64,000 bases of DNA from assembly GCF_014356525.2 (NCBI RefSeq), contig NC_052506.1:28084372-28148371 (forward strand), given 5' to 3'. The position numbers and the translations under genes were made by a program. Shown piece after piece: positions 31,540 through 44,200 of the stretch. The notes under the pieces are model-generated. The model was not told the origin of the DNA, made no database searches, and worked only from the letters and a program-made list of their open reading frames with translations. Source of the stretch: Nilaparvata lugens (taxonomy: Eukaryota; Arthropoda; Insecta; Hemiptera; Delphacidae). Position 1 is the first letter of the stretch. Every line of letters begins with the position of its first letter.

Positions 31540-34500
31540 AAACAATAATCAAGTATTTCTTGCCGCATTCTATTATTTGTCCTAATTTTTAAGGACATGC
31601 TTTTCTTAACTCGTTATTCATGTTTTTCATAGTCAATAACGGCAATCTCTTTGAGAATCGTGAGTCATTTATTCAATATTTTTATTGAAATTATTTTATT
31701 AGATCAATCGAAAAATAATTGTGAGCTTTTTATCAATAATATTCATCTATTATATCAATTATTCTAATGGATTCTATTCGATTATTTAATTGTATGTGCT
31801 TTCACATCTTTATTCAAATCTTCATTGACAAGGTTATCATCCTTAAAAATGAGAATAATGAAGAATTGATAAACGACTAGGAATAATTATTATAGAAGAA
31901 TATTATTAATTTTATTTTTCCAATGTCTTTTTTGTGAATAAAATTTTGTTTTCCATATGTGACGATTTGAATGGAAGTAACAATTTATTTCAAATGTTAT
32001 TGCTGCATAACTGTTGACTAATGTCGGGCAGTGCAGGTACTAATAGTACCGGTACCTACTTAACTAGTCACGTACTTACATTTCAGATTGATACAATGGG
32101 ATCAATCTATTTCTCAATGTAGATTGGATAGGTGGGCAAACGTATTAATCTTACAGAGATTAAATAGTTTAAGTTATCAAGTGATTAATATTAATGATAT
32201 AAATACTTTTTTATACTCTATGTGATAGATAATTTTTTCATCGTCAAACCTTTTGATATACTGTAATAAAATACTTATTTCATATATGATAAAAGATACA
32301 TGAGAGAATTTTGATACATTTGATTTCATATTATTACTACGTGATGGAGTGATATGATATTTTTTATTGTAGATACTTATTCTAACAAATTGTGCAGATA
32401 TGTCTTATTGCTCCCAGTTAAAAACCTGTACAAACCCTTTCATTTCAATAAATTTACGGTAGCCTGATGCTCTTTAATGTTGAAACATTCGACATGAAAG
32501 ATTCATGATAGTTTATTGTATTTTTTGGAATATTTGAAGTGTATGTACTTATCTTTTGTCATGTCAATCAATGTGTGTTATATAATCAATTGAAATAAAA
32601 TTAAAATCCCATCCAATTAAACCAGAAAAACCTAATTTCAACTGTTATCGATGCATTCAGGATATTATAATTATGATAGTTCAATTCCATAAGCTTGAGT
32701 GGCAGTACATTTTTTCCAAGAAGAAATTTAGAAAAGCCTTCGTCATAATTTCAGCTTATAGATTCGAAAAAGCTGGTAAGCCAACAAATTCCACTTTTAA
32801 GGTGAGACATTGTTGAATAATATTTTCAACTTATGATATGCATAAATCTCCAATCATAATAATCAAGGATTTCTCAATTACAGTTTTATTGAAATACTTG
32901 ATTTTATCAAACTGAATCAGGGATAATAGTCTACAACAGTTACCTCAAACCAAAACTCAAATTTGGAGATGTTGATGACGTTTTAAATGAAATCATTCTT
33001 TATAGAAATATTGAATCCTATCATGAACCTTTCTTTGATTCTTCAGATCAGATCATCGATTCACTTTCAGTAAGATGTACCTATAAGATACATTCATTCA
33101 TACAGACTATTTGATGTATCAATAATATAATCATTACACCCCGCTATAGGCTAATTACAGTATTATTATCATTGTTATTGTTTTTATCATATTTTAAAAT
33201 ATTATACTGGAGTGATTCCACATGACCAATTGTAACACTACTATTTACAATAGATTTTTAGCATATTAGATAGAAAAGAGGCACAGAAGCTAAAACTATT
33301 GTAGTTTATTATTATTTATTCTAAATTCCTTATGTTAACTCTACTTATTCTAATGGAGAATTGAAGCGATCGAAGTGATGCTGATGAGATAATCAGATTA
33401 TATGGGAATTTTTCCGATGTGTTGACAATCACATAAGTTTTTCTCAAAATTGTGGATGTCTTTTATGAAAGAGGATTTACATATTACCGAGATCATCATT
33501 GTAGGAATATTTGAATGATAACATTCGCCCTATCTGCTGTAGCAAAAATACTTAGATAGGATGCTCAAACTTATTTTGTTATTGTAAAATGATTATCCAT
33601 TAACTGGAAAAATAAATAGAAGTTTGAGTGGATTAACCACTACACATTTCTTCAAGAGAAATAAATTACTGTTTCAGGAAAAATATATAGGGTTCTTCGA
33701 GTGAATCTAATGGATATCCTATAGTGGTTCTCTCAGTCGCCATTCTAACTACATCATCAAGAGAACTATCACATGAAAAGTAATATGAAAAATTATTGAA
33801 TACAATAGAACCATATTTTCTCCATTAATATCAAATGGTAATTTGTAGGATTGTAATACTATGTACATTTTATTTTATAACGTATTTTCTAGTAGCGTAA
33901 TAGTACCTATTTACATAAAATGTACAAAATTCATATAGCTTACATTAATAATAATTAATCTAAGCTAATTATAAAATATTAAAGAGTTATTTTGAACAAG
34001 AAACAATCAATTTATCACATTTTCCAATATTTTTTATTGAAAGAGTGGTCATCATATATATCGGGAGTCCCTCTTTGAGATCAAACAGTGCTTTGCAACT
34101 ATTATAATATAAAAGCGTAAAGTTTAGGAAATATTGGACCCTAAAGATATAGAAAATGCACTACGGTATATGGTTTTATAAAAATTCATTGATTAGTAAT
34201 ATGGATACCTATCTCATGCTATATTGTAACTCCAAAATATCAAAATTTTGTTCCTCGCTTCTCCACAGAATGTCTTGTCAAGATATTTCAAAATATTGAA
34301 TAAGGGCAATATTAATGATTCACCTGCAATCAATGAACCATCTAAACCCAATTCTTATGAATGATTCATCAAATAATGTATGGCCTGAAAATGGCCATTC
34401 TAACTTGAAAATGGCCAAAGTAGGCTGAAACTAGTCGTTGAAATGTTTTAAAGTGTTTTAAATAAAAAGGGTACAACATATGTTTTTATATTGTTTTTAT

Positions 34501-34605
34501 TAATTTTTATAAAGTAGCTTATTCAAGTGAAGTGATTTAATGTATAGCGTATAGCAGATAGTCATCTACATAAGAAATTCTACCGTGACACACTAATCTT
34601 TAGAC
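31540..34605. other. Gene-poor A+T-rich DNA
   Basis: Nothing beyond A+T-rich sequence was recognised. Confidence 0.4.
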
Positions 34606-34787
34606 CACTACCTCCGTAAACAAAGCCGTCGTGCATTCGTGTGACGTCAGCACAGATAGGGCTCCTACACCAATAAAAATTCGTTGATTTCAGCTGATCT
34701 ATATCAGCTAGTGTTTTTATTGGTGTAAGAGCCCTACCTATGCTGACGTCACACGAATGCACTACGGCTTTGTTTATGGAGGTAGTG
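34606..34787. mobile_element. 182-bp near-perfect palindromic MITE with CRE-like sites
   Basis: cactacctccgtaaacaaag and ctttgtttatggaggtagtg form the ends; gtgacgtcagca pairs with tgctgacgtcac; the centre is ttcagctgatctatatcagc. Few mismatches over about 85-bp arms. Each arm contains TGACGTCA, the consensus of CREB/ATF binding. A reading frame on the minus strand is only the palindrome read through. Confidence 0.85.
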
Positions 34788-34789
34788 AT

Positions 34790-35560
34790 CAGACTCACTA
34801 TATTGACATTATTATGTAATTGGGTGAACGAGCCAGCTTCTAATCAGAGGAGAAGACATGTTATTTTCAATTAAACTTCAATACCACTTCAAGCCATTTC
34901 AAAAACTGAGTATCTGAACAGAAAGAACATTATACTGGAACCCGATTTTCTATTTCAAACAAAATTATAAAAAACAAATCCGAAAAACTGTTTCTTCAAC
35001 AATAGGAAAAAAATATTGACACATATTCGAATGCAAAAACTAAAATTTTCGGAGCATCTAAATCTTCCTAATTGCTCTTAGTAATCACCCATTAGCATTT
35101 AGCAAATGGAATTGAGCTTTTTGAATGAATTAAATGTCTGAAAACTATCATGATTCATTGATTTATTATCATTTATATACAATATGATATTTTAAGACAA
35201 TGCTTGCATTGAGAAATAGTTTTGAAAAGAGCCTGCACCAACTTAGTTCTAGGTCTAGGCTTGTTTTGCTCCAAAGTGTTGTTGAATATTTTTTCTATTG
35301 CTCCATTTTATTTCAAAATTACTTGAGTGAGATAATTCCAGCATGAAGATTCATTTTTTTCAAATTAAATTATCAAAATAAAGAAAACCTTATAATAAAA
35401 CCTTGAGATCGTTTTAAGGAGTTCATTGAGTTGATGAAGGCTACTGTATTTGGATAAAAAAATAACTTTGAATTAAACCAACAATTTGAGCAAATTCATA
35501 CGGTAACTAATAGCAGAAGATATTTAAATTGGATCTGTACTTTCTTAATTAGGCTAGCTT
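34790..35560. other. Gene-poor A+T-rich DNA
   Basis: No feature recognised. Confidence 0.35.
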
Positions 35561-36316
35561 CACACACATTCGGTTTCATCCGGATCGGTTCGTCTTCGGT
35601 TCGGTTCGTTGCCGAAAACGAATTAGACTTACTATCAGGTTTTAATTCGTACGGCTCTAATTAGGTATTTTCTTCTCAAACACAGCTGTGTTTGGATTAT
35701 AATTCATGCTGGTAATAAAATATAAAAGCTGGTGTTCAAATATTAAGATGTGATTTCTCGAACAACAAAATTTTCAATTAAATTAAAAATTGTGAACTAT
35801 TTGAATAGTTTATTTTTGATTATATTAATTTTAAACGTTCAGAGTGATTATCTTTTGAATTGAAAATGTGTTTGAATTTTGACACATGTTACATAACGAT
35901 CATCTTTTTTCTCCATTAATAAAATCATGTAATTTTCATGGAAAAATAAAAAATAATAAAATTTTTCCCTGAGTTTTAATTTATCTTTATATTTTTTCAG
36001 CAAAATATTCATTGAGAAAAATAAATGCTCCAGGGTACTAACAAAAATGAATTGTCCCTATGATTTTGACATGGAAGATTTTTAAACAGATAATCACGAT
36101 ATCAGGTTAAAATAAAAACAAAAAAAGCGAGCGTGTGTAAAAGACTTTGCTATTATTTCCTGTTTCCTAGCAACGAATATGATAAAACCTATTCGTGTCG
36201 AAGGGGTGTTCGGTGCTATGCGGTTGCTATTCGGAACCGAATTCAATCCGAATCACCGTTTCACACTTATCAGAATTTGCCGCAAACCGAACCGAACCGA
36301 ACCGAATGTGTGTGAA
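35561..36316. mobile_element. About 750-bp TIR element with cggtt/aaccg repeats
   Basis: ttcacacacattcggttt at 35559-35576 pairs with the reverse complement at the right end, 36297-36316 (accgaatgtgtgtgaa). Both termini carry short tandem pentamers: cggttcggttcg at the left and accgaaccgaaccga at the right. The interior (about 35700-36110) is A+T-rich and non-coding. Confidence 0.7.
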
Positions 36317-39300
36317 TATGAAGAGAGTGTAAGATTATGATGAATATACATTAGAATATGATGAATATTACATGAGTAAAATACCAGGACATTTCAATAA
36401 AGTTATTGCTTCAAAATCAATTTGAAAACTGATGTTATGAGATTTATCAATAATTATTCCAAACGAAAAATTTGTATTTTTTCAAAGGGGAATAAGTTAA
36501 TTTCAATATTTAAAAAAAAAATGAAAAACTGCAAATCTGCAAATAAATTTGTTGAAATTAATGAATCTCAGAACGTCCATTATTCAAATCAACTTTGGAG
36601 AAATACCTATAGGACTAATAATTTACACAAAAATAAGTAAGTTAAGATACCTAATATTTTTACTGTATAACCTGGCTTCTCAATAGTAGTTTTTACTGTT
36701 TTTACTATTTTACTGTTCGATGAATAGAAATTTAGTGAATATTATCACGCATTATGAATAAAATAGCCTATATTATGTTCTTATTATTAGAAATAATTTT
36801 CAATCTTTTTTTTTGTGCAGAACGAAAAATTTGGAATCTGATTCCAATTTGGACTAAAATTGAGCCTGACTTCACTTTCTGTTTTCAAGAAAAGCTGAAT
36901 CATCAACAACTGGGCGTTTCCTATATCTTCATTCAGAATAATCGCATAACGTTCTACAGATTCATAATATGGTTTTTTGTAAAAGTTATGACAATTATAA
37001 TTGATAACTAATAAAACCTGCTATCGTTGAACGTTGCCAATTATCAGTCACAAAATAGCCAAAAGTCATCCATACAATATTCACAAAAAATAGGCTTTTA
37101 TTTCCTTGAAGGAGACATATGTCATAATTTTTTTAATTTATCGCCGTAATTTAATATTGTTCCGATTCTTGGATCTGGGAGCATTTAACATTTCAATTTT
37201 AAATCAATGGAGTACATAAGCAAGCATATAGGCAAGATATTTTCAAACTACAATCCTAGTTATCTGTCAAGTGAATACTGTATCTAAGAGTAAAAAACTA
37301 TGGTACCTCAATTTTATCTTTATTTACCGTACCGTAATTATTACTACACTACTATCACCCATACTATTATAGGCTATTATTTTAGTTCAAGCAAGGCTTT
37401 GATAACAAGATTATTAGATTATTATATTTTCGAAGAAATAACATTCCATTCACATAATAGGCTACCTATATTATTGGATTGTACGACAAGTATTACTCCC
37501 AGTTGAACAACTTCGATGGACAGTTCATAATTCAAAGTAATTTGTTCCTGATGATAGATTCATAGTGTATTTAAATAACAGATTTATAGTGTATGTAATG
37601 AAAATCATTTCATTTAATTTTAGTATGTCAGTTACATTAGGTATTTTATTTCAATTTACACAACTTATTCACAGAAGGAACACACATTGGTTTCAGGCCC
37701 AAGGTACACATATTATATTTCAATGCCCAATTACTATTCAGACAAGTTTTCATATGTGAAATATCTTGATTACAAACCGAAAATATCACTTAATGGAATT
37801 CATGGTTTCCAATATAAAATTTAGCAACGGCTTCTGAAGCAACTACCTATGTTTGAGAGCTCAAGAATATTACGGTACATCAAGAGACTGAAACTTTATT
37901 AGCAATTTCTTCAAACCAGGTTTGTTAAAAATCCAATACTGAATGCAATTCTATAGCCCTGTATCTCGTATCATATTTTTAATATGGTTATAGTGATTAC
38001 ATATTCAAGCAAATTATACAAGGGAGACTGATGAGAAGTTACACTATTCAGTACAACAACCATATCTCGAGGAAGGCAGAATTCCTTGTTGTCATTACAG
38101 ACTGGATGATCACAGGGAAATTATGATGCCCTAGGCATTATAATAGTTTGCTGTTTAAATTATTTTGAAAGTTGCACTATCAGAATGTTTTTATTCTGAA
38201 ATTTTTATTCAATTATAATTTCTTTCCAATGTTTAATTTCGTTTCCATTCAAAGAATAACTTGAATCATCAGTAACAAATTAACTTTGTTTCCTATACTT
38301 AAACTCCAATCAATTTTCCAAATAATGTGACTTAGATATTATTTCAATGTCCTCCGAAGAATATCAGCTTAATTTGTGTATGAAAATAACATTGGCTAGT
38401 GTTTTTTTTTTTAATTACGAAATATGTAGAGAATTACCGCACTTATAACCCTAGCTTGGAAATAATTTACCACTCGATTACGCTATAAGATAAAATACAT
38501 GAATAGAATCTTTATCAACAAATGGAGAGCATTTTACAATTTACATATCACACTCATCAGAAGGAAGAGCACAGCAAATTGCAATGTTGATAGGATTTCA
38601 TACATCATGACCTAATTGTTTCTAGCAATAATATTTTCAAAGAACTTCACCAGTTCTGCTTATGTTCATGTGCAATTGTTTAATCTTCAACTGATGGAAT
38701 CAAGTGGCTTCCACAATCTTTTCCACGACATTGGACTGTGTAGATCCTCCATGTCACTGCAGTTTGTTCTGCTCTTCCTTCAACGAATACAGTATTCGGG
38801 AAGATGATCATAATAATATATGAACCATTTGCATCTAACATATCGCGTCTCAAATATCGAAATAATAGGTACCTAAAATTGAGCTTCGAAGATGAAGAAA
38901 AATCCTCACAGGACAATTCTCTCCAAAAACCAATAAGAATAATAGAAAACAACTATTTTTAAAGAAGGTAATTCCTTCTTACCTGAATGACTGATAAATA
39001 ATAACCCATTATGATTAGGCTATATGAATGAGACTGTACACTTTAATATCAACTATTTAGCTAAGCCCAAAAATTTCAATTTTGTAACATAATCAAGAGA
39101 GTTTATCAGTTTTTCAATGTATCCAATTAGTTGGCGAAAATAACATTGCATAAATGAAGTCTTCCTTCGACTCATAACATAGAACCCAAATAGGGAAGTC
39201 ACTGAAATATATAATTTGCTATTCTGTAAGTTATTTGCTAAGATTTTCTTATTAAAAAATAGGCTCAAGAATAATGAAAAAAATTGAAATTATTTATTTC

Positions 39301-39958
39301 GCAATTTTAATATTTTTTCGCAAGCCATTGAAGCAGTGACATTACAAGCCACCTTATTATGTTTAAGCTTATTATAAGATCATTTTACATTTTTTGAATT
39401 GCTTTCTCAATTCTAGGTACCTACCTTTATGGTCCCACCTTGGATTCTATCAACTTGACCTACAATTTACACTATGAAGTGATTTTGCAAAACTTACAGT
39501 GAAATTATTTTGATTTTTAAAATACTGTACTTATATTATCATCACATCTAATCTACTCCACTTTCCACTTCGATTAACTATCAAGTTCATATTCTTTCAA
39601 GGATCATCCAAAGGAAAAAAATTCAGTTATGAAAGATTATGAAGAAAAGCTTTCAATAATTCTCCATCAAAATGTGGAATGAATTAAATCAGCTTATGGA
39701 AAACTATAACAATAACAAGTTGTTGAATTATAATTCAATGTCATTATGAATGCAGAATCGTTTTCATTACAATAACATAGTTGTTCCAAGTACCTTGAGA
39801 GGCTGATTTGGAAAGATAAAATCCAAAGTGGGATCGAATTGTTTAGAGGCTATCCTATGATAAAAAGTGATTGTTTGTTACAAACTAGTACTAACACAAC
39901 CGCCGTGCCCGCTGGTGCCCGTGCACTTAGTGATGGTGTCCAGGCACAGAGTCAAAGG
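36317..39958. other. Gene-poor A+T-rich DNA, 3' flank of the KCNQ gene
   Basis: No gene recognised. The minus-strand 3' UTR of the KCNQ gene probably occupies the right part; TTTATT at 39293-39298 reads AATAAA on the minus strand, about 660 bp after the stop, and is one candidate poly(A) signal. Open frames of 60-90 codons in this stretch have no recognisable domain. Confidence 0.4.
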
Positions 39959-40048
39959 TCACACCTGCTCCTCGACTGCCGGGTGCTTGTGGCTCTGCGA
40001 GTTTAGGATGTACACCAGGTGATCCAGCTTCTTGTCCATTATTGAAAG
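39959..40048 (-). CDS. KCNQ: KCNQ last visible exon (helix D)
   Basis: Acceptor gtgtttgcag, in phase 0 after VEQQ. It encodes [18 protein letters not shown], a heptad-like stretch of the tetramerisation coiled coil, then [11 protein letters not shown] and TGA 39961-39959. CAG|GTGTGA at the stop also looks like a donor, so an isoform that splices onward cannot be excluded. Confidence 0.8.
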   Translation of the reverse strand, partial: LSIMDKKLDHLVYILNSQSHKHPAVEEQV

Positions 40049-41163
40049 CTGCAAACACACATTTCAACACACATCAAACAGACGTACAGTATATGAATTA
40101 TAATTGAGTCAACATTGAGATACTAGAGGATCGTATAACATTCTCTTAAACATACAATTACAGATTAGAATGATTTTGTTACCAAGTTGTGATTTAATGA
40201 CTGTCCGAATAACTTATAGCTATTCTTAAATAAACATTTTATATTCAATAATATTATATATATTTTCTGATGATGTCTACAGAAGATTACGACTTGAGCG
40301 AGGGTTGATGCGGGGTTGATACGAATAAATTATTGCCCACTATATTATTACTTTCCATTTCGCCTATGACTAGGGTCCTTGATTGTTTGTGTCTCATTTG
40401 AATTGTTTCACAAATCCTCGAATTAACTTCCTAGGAACTCATTGAGGGAATAGAAGGGTTGTCCTACAGCCATGATTTATGATCCTAGCAAAGGATCCCT
40501 GATTTTGCAGCAACCTGTTCTCCATCCCGATGGAAAAGCGTGAATGTCTCTCCATCGTCTTTGCTAGACGGCATCCCACCAGCTCAATCATATTTCCTCC
40601 TCTAAAGTTCCGTTCATTGAGAGACTCCCTTGTTGACAATTTGCTTAACTCCATCCTCACATACTGAAGAATACACAGAACGATGTATTGTCCTTACACC
40701 GTGGGTATCCCCAGCCTTCGAAAAATGTGTCTGCAGTGTTCAAGTGACCCACTCTCAGACTTCTTGGTGATTTCTTCTGCATGAACTGCCCTAGCGCGTG
40801 CTGGATGCACTCAAAGTAAGCTCGTATCTCACTATGCTGTGGAAAAAGGCATAGGCACATCAATGTCCTCAGTGACTCTTGATAATCCTGTACAAAAGGC
40901 ATTCACGTGGTCACCCCAGGACAGCCTCCCATCAATCTTGAAGCCTAGCAGTTCACCGTGGCCTGATGAGGGTTTGGTGTCCTGCTAAGTGTGCAGAAAA
41001 ATAACAAACCACTCGAACTATTATAAATTACCGAAATATTATACCCCTATGCAGCCATAATAAATTAGAGTTCCAATATTTCACACCATTCTGCTATGCT
41101 GGCTTACCAAAAAAAGAATCCATCAAAGAATCACTAAGCTTTGGCGTCCGTTGTCAGAGAAGA

Positions 41164-41238
<75 letters not shown>

Positions 41239-44200
41239 TTGAATTACAATATTTGATGACCAGAAATTGAGATTATAGTAACATTATGAGAAAAATTATT
41301 TGCAAATTTTAATGCTTTTTCAATTTGAGCCAAGTTATTTATTTATTTTTACCATAACATCATAAAAAATCCCATCGCTCATGATCAAATAATTAAAAAA
41401 AAAATTCGAGTGAAATATAGAGAAGTTTGTTAGTCCAGTCATTCTATATTGGTGCTTGACAAAAGGTCTTATATTTTGAATTTTTAATATGTTTGGATAC
41501 ATATGAGTAGTTAACCGCCAATTTTCGCGTACAAAATCTCCTTGCGGTAACCTCACAATACATGGAAAAGTTAGTAAATGACTCAGTTTATTTCGCTTAA
41601 TATATTGAGACACATATCATTCATCACACTTGGTTTAAAGAGCACTCATCTAAGATTTGACATCAAGTTAAGCTCATTTCGGTATCAGTGACCGAAATAT
41701 CGTTTGTAAAGAATGACTATTTTCCTGCAAAATGGAGAGATTTCGTCTCTCAATTCTAATTTTGATGGAATGCAGAAACTACACATCACATGAAATTACT
41801 CAGTGCAACGTTCATTACTCCGTGCTACGCATCCTATAAGAAACTCATGGAGAAGCCGTTTAGAGAGCATTCATTACATTCAATTTGATCTACAATAAAA
41901 AATCATTAGATAGTTCTCTGAAAAATATATTATGCTTTACCTAATGAGGTACTTTTGTAAAAGTTGGGAGAGCTGAGTTGAGGTTCAGCTCGTGAATTAA
42001 CAAGTTATTTATGATGAATATAAAAGTGAATGTAAAAATCAAATGTAGGTACATTGAAGATGTATCTAAAGAACTAATTAGAAAATCAGAACTCCGATAC
42101 ATTTCGCAAACATACGCCCTTTTCAAGTCTATATTTACCTGTTGCTCCACTCTATACAGTCTTGCACCAATAGTCATTGGTTTAATGTTGCCAGCTCTGT
42201 CGATGCCGGCCAAGTAGCTACCGGGTTTCCCCAAAGTCTGATCAAGCCGCCTCTGCAGCTCCTGTCGAATAATTAGTGGCCATTTAGTTATCCATTATTT
42301 TAGAATTTCCTACACTGGGATTGATTGACAGTGGAACGGACGACTTTGAATAGCTGTTAAAGAATATTATTATTTTGCTGAGGGTGATGCCTATACATGA
42401 GCTAATGTAGAAAGATGATGATATCCTATTATATTAAGCGAGCAATTTCTGTATATCTGTTCATATGTTTATATCTGGTTATTTATGTCCAACGGATCTT
42501 GAAAACAGCTCTAACGATTTTCATAGTAGGTTTATGATATAAAAATTCGATTGCACTAGGTCTCATCCCTGCTGGGAAAACTCGCTGAAGGACATGAAAA
42601 GGATAACAATTATTCATCCTTGGAAAAAGAGATGTTAATTTTGTCGTCTGTCGAAACAGGAGATGCGTGTGTGGGAGAGAAACAGAATTATTTCCAGCTG
42701 TGTAATCGATCAGCGAGAAATATTATCTAGAAATTTTAATCGACTTGATCAAAATAATCTGATTTTTTGACATGACATGATAATCATTCAAAACTAGAGT
42801 ATATCATAATTTTCAAAGTTATTCATTATTTGACAATTGAGTAATTATTGAGTGTTATTTTGTTATTCAATTTGGTTTGTGAATAATCTAAATTAGAACT
42901 TTTTTGTTTTTAAAAGTTTCGACTGATAATTGAACCTGAATTCAAGTGTATGGAGCATAACCTACTTTCTGGACTATTTATAGTGTATAAATCGAAATTC
43001 GTGGAGGAAACAGTTTTGGGCTGTGCCAGTTAGCCCTTCCCCAATCATTTCAAAGAATTGTGTTCTGTTCATCACTAGTTTATAAATAAATAACGAGCAA
43101 AGCTTGGTGCCCCGATATTAAGAGTAATATGATAGAAGACATTTATGAAGTATTGGAAAGCAGTATACACTATATAGATATTTGATATTTAAAATATCGT
43201 GACAATCTAACTGATATTAACTGTTCAACCCCTCGTTGTAACTTGCAACTGATACTATATGAATAAGACCAGAAAAGGTATTTTGAGTTTAACAACTCAT
43301 GAAAGTAGCAGAACTGAGTTCAGAGCCCTAGTTATGTTATTATGATATTTTTGATAGTAGAATATCTATTGATAAGTAGAGATTTAGCCAACTTTCCATT
43401 GTTGCATAATTCAGTAGTGTTAGTTTTGCGGGACTTATGTGTAGTATGTGACCTATCAGACATCATTAATTAAATAGTATTCTGACTCTTATTCCATAAA
43501 ATCGTGGGATTTAAAATTTCACTTATTTCTTCAAATTATTTTATTTCATCTGTATGTTTATAATTCCTGTTTGCTGTTAATCAGAATAGACTATACAAGT
43601 TTTCTTTGCTTGATCTTGATTTTCTTTTAGTAAAAAGGTGTTTTGAATCTGCACATCAATGAATGTATGCGGGTATGCATGTTCTGCAAGTAGGCCTATA
43701 CCACATTACTTCACAACATAATAAAAAAGGTCGTTTCTTGAGAGAGAATCTTTATCAGAATGGGTTTCTTCAATCTTTCATCTTCAAGAGTACTCCTTGA
43801 TTCATATTTCATATACCGGTATCCAAGACCTTGAATATTATTTATCTGTTACAAATGATAACATTATCTAACATCTGTACAATAATTATTGTGGAAAATT
43901 ATGATTACGAGTGAAATAATTTGTCAGATCATTGCGTACGCTGAAAAAAGACGCGTGTAACATTTCCTTTTCTGTTCTCAAATAAATAATGCTGAAAAAA
44001 GTAGGGTAAACCATGACCATCTGCACACCTTGGGACAGCCCACATTGGGACACTGCAATCATATGATATATGCTCATATTATAACGATCAGGATTGCTTC
44101 TGAATCTTATTTTACTCAATGTAGACTACATGTCAATGAAATAAATTATAAATACATAGTATGATATATGATTATAGCCTGTAATGTAGCTTCAGCGAGG

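Noticed and set aside
34580..34798. 72-codon minus-strand frame
   Set aside because: It is the palindromic MITE read through; the peptide reflects the two arms.
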